This document shows positions 8,800 to 16,731 of a DNA stretch of 64,000 nucleotides, in pieces. The stretch lies in the NCBI RefSeq assembly GCF_039536325.1, contig NZ_BAAAYO010000005.1:124001-188000 (forward strand), given 5' to 3'. The translations under genes and the position numbers were made by a program. Origin of the DNA: Paenibacillus_AB hodogayensis. Lineage in GTDB: Bacteria; Bacillota; Bacilli; Paenibacillales; NBRC-103111. Numbering within the stretch: position 1 is the stretch's first letter; every line of letters starts with the position of its first letter. The notes beneath the pieces were generated by a model. That model was given only the letters and a program-made list of their open reading frames with translations, was not told where the DNA came from and searched no databases.

Positions 8800-9744
8800 A
8801 TGGAGGCACAACTCGATATCCCATCAAAAACAACAGGCAGGCACAGCAAGCGAATGTATAAAAAAACATGGTTTACCCTTTACTTGCTGCTAGCGCCGGC
8901 ACTGATTTTATTGTTCATTTTTAATTACATCCCGATGTACGGCATCACCATCGCCTTTCAGGATTACTCGCCTTTTCTCGGTACTGCGGGAAGTCCGTGG
9001 GTCGGCTTTAAGCATATTTCCTATTTCCTGCATGACGAGATGTTCTGGAAAGTGATGAGAAATACGCTCGTCATTAATTTCTATGACATCGTCTTCGGAT
9101 TTACGGCGCCGATTGGTTTTGCCCTGCTTGCGAATGAAATCATGAATAAACGTTTCAAATCGGTGGTGCAGACCATTTCCTACCTCCCTCATTTCCTCTC
9201 GTGGATTGTAGTTGCAGGGGTATTCTACCAAATCCTGTCGCCGACGACAGGGCTCGTTAATGACGTGATGGAATGGTTTGGTTTGAAGCAAATTTTTTTC
9301 ATGAGTGAGGAGAGCTTGTTCCGGAGTATCGCCGTCTTCGCGGATATATGGAAAAATGTCGGCTGGTCGGCAATTCTTTATTTTGCCGTCATTGCCGGTA
9401 TTGATGTCAGCTTGTATGAAGCGGCGATGATCGACGGGGCAAACCGAATTCGCCAAGCGTGGCACATCACACTACCGGCGATGGTGCCGATGATCGTCCT
9501 TTTGTTTCTCATGAAGCTGTCCACCGTATTTACGATCGGCTTCGATCGAATCTTTACGATGCAGAATTCGCTCGTCCTCGATGTTTCGGATGTCATCAGC
9601 ACATATATTTATCGAATTGGCTTGCTTAATGCCCAGTACAGTCTGACGACGGCAATCGGTGTCGTGCAGAGCCTGCTCGGATTTGTTCTGCTTATCACGG
9701 CGAATAAGCTGTCCAAGAAAATTGTCGGAGTGGGATTGTACTAA
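8800..9744 (+). CDS. ABC transporter permease, LplB/YtcP type (first subunit)
   Basis: A 314-residue integral membrane permease with about six helices. It opens with TWFTLYLLLAPALILLFIFN, has the family segment IPMYGITIAFQDY, and carries the EAA loop for ATPase contact as YEAAMIDGANRIRQAWHITL around residue 205. The ATG at 8800 has AACAGGAGG nine bases upstream. Together with the next gene it forms a heterodimeric sugar channel. No ATPase gene is present in the locus, so it probably borrows a shared MsmX-type ATPase, as many Firmicute sugar importers do. Confidence 0.9.
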   Translation: MEAQLDIPSKTTGRHSKRMYKKTWFTLYLLLAPALILLFIFNYIPMYGITIAFQDYSPFLGTAGSPWVGFKHISYFLHDEMFWKVMRNTLVINFYDIVFGFTAPIGFALLANEIMNKRFKSVVQTISYLPHFLSWIVVAGVFYQILSPTTGLVNDVMEWFGLKQIFFMSEESLFRSIAVFADIWKNVGWSAILYFAVIAGIDVSLYEAAMIDGANRIRQAWHITLPAMVPMIVLLFLMKLSTVFTIGFDRIFTMQNSLVLDVSDVISTYIYRIGLLNAQYSLTTAIGVVQSLLGFVLLITANKLSKKIVGVGLY

Positions 9745-9762
9745 GGACAGGAGGCTTACTCA

Positions 9763-10644
9763 ATGATTTACCGGTCGACATCCGGAAGAGTGTTTACGAT
9801 ATTCAATTACTTCTTTTTTATTATGTTCTGCATCACCATACTCGTTCCTTTTATTAACGCCATCGCCATCTCGTTCAGCAGCTATCAGGCCGTATCGTCG
9901 GGACACATTGGCTTGTGGCCGAAGGGCTTCAATTGGGAAGCATACAAAACGGTTGCATACAATAAGCAATTTCTTCGCACGATCGTCAATACCGTGTTTC
10001 TAACGGTGGTCAATACGGTGCTGGTTATTACCATTTCAATGGCAGCGGGATATGCGCTATCGCACAAGCGGCTGCCCGGTAAAGCGTTCATCTTCATCTT
10101 CATCCTCATCCCGATGTATTTCAGCGGAGGATTGATTCCGACTTACTTGTTGGTGAACAATATCGGGTTAAACAACACCTACGGGGCGCTGATCTTCCCA
10201 GCCGTCGTTAATGTTTTCTATATTATCGTCTTTCGCAATTCGATCATGCAGCTTCCGCAGGAGCTGTTGGAATCGGCGGAGATGGATGGGGCCTCGGAGC
10301 CGCGCATCCTTGTACATCTCATTGTACCGCTTGTGCTGCCGATGGTGATGGCGTTTGTTGTATTCAGCGCAGTGGCCTATTGGAACGAATGGTTCGGCGT
10401 GATGGTATATATTCGCGACAAGTCGATGTGGACGTTGCAGTACCAACTGCGCGACATCTTGGTCAACGCTGCCTTGGTGGATGAGGAGACGCAGAAAAAT
10501 CTCGTGAACAGAGAAATGCTGATCCACCCGGATAATTTGAAAATGGCGGCATTAATGCTGACGATATTACCGATTGTCGCCGTGTACCCGTTCGTACAGA
10601 AATATTTCATTCACGGGCAATTAGTCGGCGCGGTGAAAGGATAG
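9763..10644 (+). CDS. Carbohydrate ABC transporter permease, LplC/YtcP type (second subunit)
   Basis: A 293-residue permease with six predicted helices. The EAA-loop segment LLESAEMDGASEPRI is near residue 170 and the C terminus FVQKYFIHGQLVGAVKG is typical of LplC-type partners. Start ATG with CAGGAGG upstream, 18 bases after the first permease gene. It completes the membrane channel served by the binding lipoprotein at 7018. Confidence 0.9.
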   Translation: MIYRSTSGRVFTIFNYFFFIMFCITILVPFINAIAISFSSYQAVSSGHIGLWPKGFNWEAYKTVAYNKQFLRTIVNTVFLTVVNTVLVITISMAAGYALSHKRLPGKAFIFIFILIPMYFSGGLIPTYLLVNNIGLNNTYGALIFPAVVNVFYIIVFRNSIMQLPQELLESAEMDGASEPRILVHLIVPLVLPMVMAFVVFSAVAYWNEWFGVMVYIRDKSMWTLQYQLRDILVNAALVDEETQKNLVNREMLIHPDNLKMAALMLTILPIVAVYPFVQKYFIHGQLVGAVKG

Positions 10645-10668
10645 TCTGGTATAGCTTAGTAGAGGAAG

Positions 10669-10682
10669 TGAAAGCATTTACA
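10669..10682 (+). promoter_or_regulatory. cre-like operator (putative CcpA site)
   Basis: TGAAAGCATTTACA matches the catabolite-responsive element consensus TGWAANCGNTNWCA at every defined position except the central G. It sits between the second permease and the propeller gene, which would let CcpA block transcription into the two secreted-protein genes. Function is inferred from sequence alone. Confidence 0.5.
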
Positions 10683-10709
10683 ATCAAAAAAAGAAAGGAG
10701 TCATGCTTA

Positions 10710-12113
10710 ATGAACATGCTATCCCGTTTCCTGCCGCGGATTGTATGTATAGGAGTGATCGTCTTCACTTTGCTGACTGCTGGACTTCCCGCCAGTTTAC
10801 AAGTGGAGGCAGCAGCTTCTGCCTCGGCTGTTACTACAGGAAGAGGACCACATGCCGTAGCGTCAAATCCGATAACCGGCAGGGTCTATGCGGCCAATGT
10901 TGATAGCGATAGTGTAACCGTGATGGAACATACATATGGCGGCTTTACTGTCGTTGCCACTGTAAACGTAGGAGTTACCCCGTATGCTTTAGCGGTAAAT
11001 CCGGTAACGAATAAAATCTATGTGGCCAACGTGGACAGTGATAACGTTACAGTGATCGACGGCGCGACGAATAACACCATTACGGTGGCAGCCGGAACAA
11101 AGCCGTTTGCTGTAGCAGTGAACCCGGTAACCAATATGATTTACATTGCTAACATAGGCAGTAACAATGTGACCGTAATAGATGGGGCTACGAATGCTAC
11201 CGTTACGGTACAAACCGGCGAAAGTCCGTTTGCAGTGGCCGTGAACATGGCGAACAATAAAATTTATGTAGCCAATGTGGACAGCGACAATGTGACGATG
11301 ATCGACGGTACAAGCCATACAGCGGTTACCATTCCGGCCGGTAAGGGTCCTAGTGCGCTTGCCATCAATCCGCTAACCGGCAGCGTATACGTCGCAAATT
11401 TCTACAGTAACACCGTCACCAAGATCGATACGACTGGCAGCACTTCTACCGTACCTGTGGGTAAAACTCCGAATGCGGTTGAGGTCAACAAGGTGACGGG
11501 GACAATCTATGTTGCAAACGGGAGCAGCAACGAAGTGACAGTGATTGACGGGTACGATCATAGTATCTCGACCGTCACAGTCGGATCGGGTCCTAATGCG
11601 CTTGCGATCAATTCGGCTACTAACAAGATCTATGTCGCGAATTATGACAGTAACAACGTGACGGTGATTGACGGAGCAGCTCATACGACAACCACTTTAT
11701 CAGTGGGCAGGAACCCGATTGCCTTAGTGGTCAATCCGGAATTGAACAAGATTTATACAGCCAATTTCAACAGCAACGAAATGACTTTCATAGAGGAAGA
11801 GGTGCGTGTAACGAACGCGGATTTAATAAATTTGGAGGTAAGCGAGGGCAGTCTAACGCCCACATTTGATAAAAACATATACACATATGCAGTTTATGTG
11901 GGTCACGAGGTAGAGCATACGACGGTTACAGCATCAACCTATAATCCGGCTGCTTCTATCTCGGTAACAGGTCAGGTATACGGAAGCAATCAGGCGTTTC
12001 CGATTAGGCTGCAGGTAGGAGCAAATCCGGTGCAGATTGTCACTATGGCTGAAGATGGCCTGACAAGCAAGACGTATATTTTAACCATAAACCGCGCTGT
12101 TAATGCTAATTAA
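10710..12113 (+). CDS. Secreted YVTN-repeat beta-propeller protein with C-terminal cadherin-like domain
   Basis: A 467-residue exported protein. Residues 1 to about 34 are a Sec signal peptide. Residues 38 to about 362 hold eight repeats of about 40 residues, each with IYVAN followed by SDNVTVIDG-like text, the surface-layer YVTN propeller pattern (units such as VANVDSDNVTVIDG). Residues about 365-467 match the cadherin-like beta-sandwich (DLINLEVSEGSL ... YTYAVYV), a module common in Paenibacillus surface proteins. The ATG at 10710 has AAAGGAG nine bases upstream. It lies 65 bases after the permeases and 16 before the beta-helix gene, so it is likely co-transcribed. It may bind glycan or present the partner; no enzymatic residues are evident. 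Confidence 0.8.
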   Translation: MNMLSRFLPRIVCIGVIVFTLLTAGLPASLQVEAAASASAVTTGRGPHAVASNPITGRVYAANVDSDSVTVMEHTYGGFTVVATVNVGVTPYALAVNPVTNKIYVANVDSDNVTVIDGATNNTITVAAGTKPFAVAVNPVTNMIYIANIGSNNVTVIDGATNATVTVQTGESPFAVAVNMANNKIYVANVDSDNVTMIDGTSHTAVTIPAGKGPSALAINPLTGSVYVANFYSNTVTKIDTTGSTSTVPVGKTPNAVEVNKVTGTIYVANGSSNEVTVIDGYDHSISTVTVGSGPNALAINSATNKIYVANYDSNNVTVIDGAAHTTTTLSVGRNPIALVVNPELNKIYTANFNSNEMTFIEEEVRVTNADLINLEVSEGSLTPTFDKNIYTYAVYVGHEVEHTTVTASTYNPAASISVTGQVYGSNQAFPIRLQVGANPVQIVTMAEDGLTSKTYILTINRAVNAN

Positions 12114-12129
12114 ACAGGAGGAATGGACA

Positions 12130-14034
12130 ATGTTAGAAGAACAAAAAGTGGAACGGACAGAGAACGGGTCAGAGAGCAACAACAAAGAAATCATTAGCAG
12201 ACGGAAGCTGCTTGCTTCATTAGGTATGGCGGGAGTTGCGCTCGCTTACACTGGGGTGATGAACGCTGCGATTCCCAAAGCCTACGCTGACGAGGTGGAT
12301 CACCGTACAAAAGTAAAAGATTTGATGAAAATGAATTTGGTGATATCTACTACCATAGACGAACTTAGAGCCAACACACAGCCTGATGCAGAGCTTGTTT
12401 ACTTTGTCCGCACACATGAAAAAGAGGGGCCATTTTACTATGATGCTACCGATACTACTTCATCTGATAATGGCGGGACCATACTCGTTTCTTCAATGGG
12501 TGCTAGATTTAAGCGGAGCTTCAGCGGTTCGGTTAACGTCAAATGGTTCGGAGCAAAAGGCGACGGAGCGAACGACGATACGGCGGCCATTCAACAAGCC
12601 ATTAACGCCAAGGAAGGCACTGTGTTTTTCCCAAAAGGGAAGTATAACATTACAGCGCCGCTCGTTATCGAAACGGGGGATTCCTTAATTGGTGAAGGTC
12701 CAGAGGTAACGATGATCGAAAAAACAACAACGACGCTTGCCAGTCTGGGTACCCGTCTTATACCGGGAAATGCTTCTTCGGACAACTATAATGTCGATGC
12801 AGCGATTATCGTTCTTGCCCCGGATGGAGATTTCGCGCGATATATACATCTGGAAGGTCTATTTATCAAAAGATCGGACAGTTTACCGAGAAACAGCTCG
12901 TATTGCTTTTTTGCTCCGAGGGTGTACTTTATGACACAAAAAAATATGGAATATCGCAATGCAGATATCGGCTATTATACCATTAATGCTTGGATGATAA
13001 CTTTGGAAAGGGTTTCATCCCGTACTGTCAATCGGGCATTTATTTGTGGTGATGCGGATGCACCAGGGGGAGGCGGCACAAGTCATACGGTTACCTCTTG
13101 CTGGGCGGGGGGCTGTCAAAAATCCGCATGGAAAATTAATGTATCTTATTCCAGTTTTACCGCTTGCGGGGCGGATTACATCGGTCCTTGGCCTCAGTCC
13201 AATGCCGGCAACTCTGCGGAATATATTTTCCGGCTTCGTGGTGTGGGGTTAAATTTGATTGGCTGCGCTACGGAGGAGTCCAGAGGGCCGCTGATGTATG
13301 TAACAAATGGAAGTTTAATCAATGTCCTTGGTTTTTACACTTGGAATTACTATGGAGATAACGCGCAATCGGGAACATATGCCATAACTTTAAAGAATGA
13401 ATCGCAGCTGACCCTTTCAGGCGGATATATCAAGCTTGCCGGATCGGGTCCGATTACAGCGAAAATTGCTGAAGTTACCGAGAGTTCGAAATTATTTATA
13501 AGCGGACTTAAGACAACTCCCGATTATATGAGCGATGCACAAACCATATTTTCAAATTTAGGGGAAGTCTTTATAGCCGGTGCAAGAATGAAATCAGTAA
13601 CAGCGGGCCAACAAACCAGAGACAGCTATTGGACTAACGGCTGCATTAATATCTTCGGATCTTGGGACAAAGCTCTTCTTAAATTCACGGATGCGACTTC
13701 TTGGGTTACTTCTTATCTATGGGTAGACACATCAGGTATCCTGCGGACCAAACGAAGCTCAGCTCCAACATCGGATCATGACGGTTATGCGGTGGGGGAA
13801 CAGGGAATACGTAAAGGAACTTCTACGCAATCCGCAAACGCATCAGCCGTACAATTCCTTGTTCCACATGGCCTCGGAAGTGTTCCAAGCTATTACAACC
13901 TGCTCCCTGCCTCAGCCGATGCATCGGGCATTCAATATGTGGAGGCCGATTCCACAAATTTAATTATTCATTACTCTCTGGCTCCGTCTGCTGGATCTAG
14001 TAATATGATTTGGAAATGGGAAGCCAGAATATAA
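12130..14034 (+). CDS. Tat-exported right-handed beta-helix protein (pectate-lyase superfamily fold)
   Basis: A 634-residue protein. Residues 23-53 form a twin-arginine signal (SRRKLLASLGMAG, cleavage after AYA at 53). Around residue 137 the frame enters the classic beta-helix entry VKWFGAKGDGANDDTAAIQQ with TVFFPKGKY after it, the hallmark of pectate-lyase-3 proteins and phage tailspikes. The helix runs to about residue 520. The last 85 residues (VPHGLGSVPSYYNLL ... WKWEARI) resemble C-terminal beta-sandwich modules of phage tail proteins. Tat export implies folding, perhaps with a cofactor, before secretion. CAGGAGG precedes the ATG. It is probably a polysaccharide-degrading or binding enzyme; substrate and catalytic residues cannot be fixed. 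Confidence 0.8.
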   Translation: MLEEQKVERTENGSESNNKEIISRRKLLASLGMAGVALAYTGVMNAAIPKAYADEVDHRTKVKDLMKMNLVISTTIDELRANTQPDAELVYFVRTHEKEGPFYYDATDTTSSDNGGTILVSSMGARFKRSFSGSVNVKWFGAKGDGANDDTAAIQQAINAKEGTVFFPKGKYNITAPLVIETGDSLIGEGPEVTMIEKTTTTLASLGTRLIPGNASSDNYNVDAAIIVLAPDGDFARYIHLEGLFIKRSDSLPRNSSYCFFAPRVYFMTQKNMEYRNADIGYYTINAWMITLERVSSRTVNRAFICGDADAPGGGGTSHTVTSCWAGGCQKSAWKINVSYSSFTACGADYIGPWPQSNAGNSAEYIFRLRGVGLNLIGCATEESRGPLMYVTNGSLINVLGFYTWNYYGDNAQSGTYAITLKNESQLTLSGGYIKLAGSGPITAKIAEVTESSKLFISGLKTTPDYMSDAQTIFSNLGEVFIAGARMKSVTAGQQTRDSYWTNGCINIFGSWDKALLKFTDATSWVTSYLWVDTSGILRTKRSSAPTSDHDGYAVGEQGIRKGTSTQSANASAVQFLVPHGLGSVPSYYNLLPASADASGIQYVEADSTNLIIHYSLAPSAGSSNMIWKWEARI

Positions 14035-14116
14035 TTGTCAGACTGCCGAATTCGAGAGAAACAAGCTTGTAACGGAAACTATGAGTTTGCAGGTGCAAAG
14101 GCATTGTCGTTTCAAA

Positions 14117-14392
14117 CTAGCGCAGCTTCTCAAGTTGGATCTCGTGTTCTTCAACATAGTTACGATATTTTTTACCGGCATAGTAATCCATGATATCCTG
14201 GTTGATTTCCGGATACAGTTGGATGGAAGGCAGCGTCGAAATCGGTATCCATTTCACACCGGTTTGGTTGGGGTCCGGATTTCCAGGAATTTCGGGAACG
14301 GACCCTGTTTTCAATACACATTCAAACGTAATTCCCACTGAGTGGGTATCCCCATATAAGAAATTGCTTGGAAGAATTATTGGGATATTGTA
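14117..14392 (-). pseudogene. 5'-truncated NUDIX hydrolase remnant
   Basis: The minus strand encodes the C-terminal part of a NUDIX protein: FLYGDTHSVGITFEC, then GNPDPNQTGVKWIPIS and QLYPEINQDIMDYY. The frame is blocked upstream by TGA (14393-14395) and the conserved text runs past the only possible start (GTG at 14338). The NUDIX box itself is missing, so this cannot be a working pyrophosphohydrolase. It sits at the right end of the AT-rich island and looks like a recombination scar. Confidence 0.6.
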
Positions 14393-14415
14393 TCATTTAT
14401 GTATATAAAACGTAC

Positions 14416-14571
14416 ATGGATGTGAGAGTAGTTGTCACACGAATCGGAGGAGGGTCATCCGAGGCTGTAGCTAATAAAATCCCTGCTTACGATGTTTTAT
14501 ACAATGGAGATTCCAATACATTAAGGATAGCGTTATCTGACCTTATAAAAGGAATAAAGAAACCACATTGA
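14416..14571 (+). pseudogene. Short ORF of unknown family, probably a gene remnant
   Basis: A 51-codon frame from ATG 14416 (open upstream to TTG 14368) encoding MDVRVVVTRIGGGSSEAVAN and then IPAYDVLYNGDSNTLRIALS. It reads like real protein rather than noise but is too short for a domain and has no clear ribosome site. I do not recognise the family. Its upstream part overlaps the NUDIX remnant on the opposite strand, which supports a scar. The stop codon overlaps the -35 of the next promoter. Confidence 0.35.
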
Positions 14572-14596
14572 CACCGTTTCCAAACCGTCTTATAAT
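14568..14596 (+). promoter_or_regulatory. Consensus sigma-A promoter
   Basis: TTGACA (14568-14573), 17-base spacer, TATAAT (14591-14596): a perfect match to the housekeeping consensus. Transcription should start near 14603 and read through a hairpin leader into the hydrolase gene at 14726. Confidence 0.9.
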
Positions 14597-14628
14597 AAAG
14601 CCAAGTTAATAACTGTGGTGGAGAATTG

Positions 14629-14685
14629 GAGATCACACGAATTGTATCCGTTTTTTTGGATGGTTTCGTGAGGTCTCTTTTTTTT
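14629..14685 (+). terminator. Terminator-like hairpin in the leader of the hydrolase gene
   Basis: The arms 14629-14641 and 14665-14677 pair with two non-Watson-Crick positions; ATCC/GGAT pairs inside the loop; and a run of eight T follows (14678-14685). It starts about 26 bases after the predicted transcription start and ends 40 bases before the gene. It could attenuate the hydrolase gene or end a very short RNA. No riboswitch aptamer fits in the short region before it. Confidence 0.7.
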
Positions 14686-14725
14686 CGTCCAGAAAAAAAT
14701 GGGGCTATATGGGGAGGTTACACCA

Positions 14726-16543
14726 ATGAAGAACAAAAAAGGTTGGCGGTTTTTGGCGATGGCTTTGGCCCTGTGTGTGGTCAGTATGATCGGTTCGTCT
14801 TTGATGCAAACGTCAGGGGGACGCGTTACCGTCAAGGATCTCCGCTGGGAAACGCCGTCCGGCCATCTTCTGAGCGCGCTGTTGTTCGTGCCGGACAGCG
14901 CGACGAAGGACCGTCCGGCACCCGGCATTATTACCAGCCACGGCTGGTACAATAACCGTGAAATGCAGGATTTGAATTATGTCGAATATGCCCGTCGCGG
15001 CTACGTGGTCATGTCCATCGACATGTACGGACACGGCAATTCGGATGCGGTGGAGGCGAAGGAGTGGCCGAATCGCGGTACCGGGATGTACGACGCGGTT
15101 GAACTGATGGCCGCTCTCCCGTATGTCGACAAGACGCGGATCGGCGTGACCGGCCACTCCAACGGAGCGAGAGCGGCCAACTGGGCGATTGACGAGGACA
15201 ACAGCAGCGGCAAGCATCTGATCTCCTCGGTGTTGCTGATCGGCAACGACGCCACCTACAAAGACGCGAAAACGCAAAAGTATTACAACAAGTACGGCAA
15301 TCGCGACGTCGGCATTGTGGCGGGCCAATACGACGAATTTTTCTTCCGCACCAAGTTGCCGGACGGCAGCACTACGTCGCCGCGCGATTTCATCACGACC
15401 GACAACGCCCAGTCGTTCCTGCATTTCGGCTCCACGGAGGCCGGGGGCGAGAAGCGCACCAGCTATACGACGTATAAACAAGTCATCGACGGCAAATCCG
15501 CGCAGCGCATCATTTATAATCCGGCGCAGAACCATCCGTGGAACCATTTCTCGGGCGATGTCGCCTCGTACGGCATCGAGTTTTTCGAGCAAACGTTGGG
15601 AGCGCCGAATCCGATCGCCCCGACGAGTCAAATTTGGCAATTTAAGACGTTTTTCAACCTGCTCGGCTTGATCGGCTTCGGCATGTTTATCGTCAGCTTT
15701 ACGAAGGCGATGCTGAATACGGCAACCTTCGCCTCGCTCAGAGCGACCCAAGAAGCGGCCATTTCGCGGGCTCCTGTCGGCGTGGGGAGAGCGTGGTTTT
15801 GGGGAGGGCTCGTCGTCAGTGCGATCGTTTCCGGCTACAGCTACATGGCGCTGTTCACCTGGGCCAACAAAGCGCGCCCGGCCTTTTTCACGCAGGCGCC
15901 CGTCTTTTACATCGGCGTCTGGTGTGTGGTGAGCGGCGTCGTTTCCTTGCTGATACTGCTACTGTCGTACCAGTTTTTCGCCAAAAAGCAAGGCTTGAAT
16001 TTACGGGAAGCCGGCATCGTGATCAGCTTCCGGAATTTGTGCAAAACGGTCGGTCTGGCGCTGCTTGTAACCGTGGCCTCCTTCGGTCTCGTCTTTATCG
16101 CCGACTACCTGTTCAAAACCGATTTCCGTGCGTGGGTTATCGCCGTTAAAGCGTTTACCCCGGATAAAATCATGATTTCGCTGAAATATTTGCCGTTTTT
16201 CCTGCTGTTCTATATTATTAACTCGATCGCGATCAACTGCTTCAACTACGTTGGCAAAAAGGAATGGATCAACACCGCGCTGCTCGCTCTGTTCAACGGA
16301 CTCGGCGCGATCGTGATCGTCGTCATCCAGTACACGAAATTTTTTACTACGGGATTCGTCTTTTTTACCAAAGTGTCCACCATCGTGGAAATATGGCTGT
16401 TCCCGATCATTATCATATTGCCGGTGGCCGCGATCATCTCGCGGAAATTGTATCGCTCGACCAAAAACCCGTATTTGGCCGGCATCATCAACGCTCTGAT
16501 TATTACGGTAATCAGTTGCACCAATACGCTGACCCAATATTAA
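14726..16543 (+). CDS. Alpha/beta-hydrolase fused to a polytopic membrane domain
   Basis: A 605-residue protein. Residues 9-27 are a membrane anchor. Residues about 35-300 form an alpha/beta-hydrolase with the elbow GVTGHSNGA (nucleophile Ser145) and a candidate catalytic His in NPAQNHPWNHF. From about residue 310 to the end there are about seven membrane helices without a recognised transport family. The hydrolase part probably faces outside and acts on an ester or peptide; substrate unknown. The ATG at 14726 follows GGGGAGG. It is preceded by a perfect promoter and a leader hairpin. Its GC-rich composition contrasts with the island to its left. Confidence 0.75.
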   Translation: MKNKKGWRFLAMALALCVVSMIGSSLMQTSGGRVTVKDLRWETPSGHLLSALLFVPDSATKDRPAPGIITSHGWYNNREMQDLNYVEYARRGYVVMSIDMYGHGNSDAVEAKEWPNRGTGMYDAVELMAALPYVDKTRIGVTGHSNGARAANWAIDEDNSSGKHLISSVLLIGNDATYKDAKTQKYYNKYGNRDVGIVAGQYDEFFFRTKLPDGSTTSPRDFITTDNAQSFLHFGSTEAGGEKRTSYTTYKQVIDGKSAQRIIYNPAQNHPWNHFSGDVASYGIEFFEQTLGAPNPIAPTSQIWQFKTFFNLLGLIGFGMFIVSFTKAMLNTATFASLRATQEAAISRAPVGVGRAWFWGGLVVSAIVSGYSYMALFTWANKARPAFFTQAPVFYIGVWCVVSGVVSLLILLLSYQFFAKKQGLNLREAGIVISFRNLCKTVGLALLVTVASFGLVFIADYLFKTDFRAWVIAVKAFTPDKIMISLKYLPFFLLFYIINSIAINCFNYVGKKEWINTALLALFNGLGAIVIVVIQYTKFFTTGFVFFTKVSTIVEIWLFPIIIILPVAAIISRKLYRSTKNPYLAGIINALIITVISCTNTLTQY

Positions 16544-16551
16544 AAGTCTTC

Positions 16552-16582
16552 TTGGAATCCTCGCGGCTTCGTGAGCTATAAT
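16552..16582 (+). promoter_or_regulatory. Candidate promoter of glpP-glpK
   Basis: TTGGAA (16552-16557), 19-base spacer, TATAAT (16577-16582). The -10 is perfect, the spacer is long. A transcript from here would carry the whole nested palindrome in its leader. Confidence 0.5.
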
Positions 16583-16605
16583 GAAGGCAGTATGGTTTCA
16601 TGACA

Positions 16606-16710
16606 AGTACAAAGTCAGAGCTAATTCTGTGTATTCGGAAAGGCCCAATCCCTTGGGGTGCAAGGGATTCGTCCATTCCACGAATACGGTTTAAGGTCTG
16701 ACTTTGTACT
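16606..16710 (+). repeat. 105-nt nested palindrome in the glpP leader
   Basis: The outer arms are exact 14-bp inverted repeats (AGTACAAAGTCAGA at 16606-16619 and its complement at 16697-16710). Inside, GTATTCG (16631-16637) pairs with CGAATAC (16681-16687), and AATCCCTTG (16647-16655) pairs with CAAGGGATT (16661-16669) around a five-base loop. The whole segment folds into one long hairpin. It has no T run, so it is not a terminator, and it stops just before the ribosome site of glpP. It may be a miniature mobile element with terminal inverted repeats or a leader control structure; no target-site duplication is evident. Confidence 0.8.
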
Positions 16711-16731
16711 AGGTCGGAGAGGAGAACCGGC

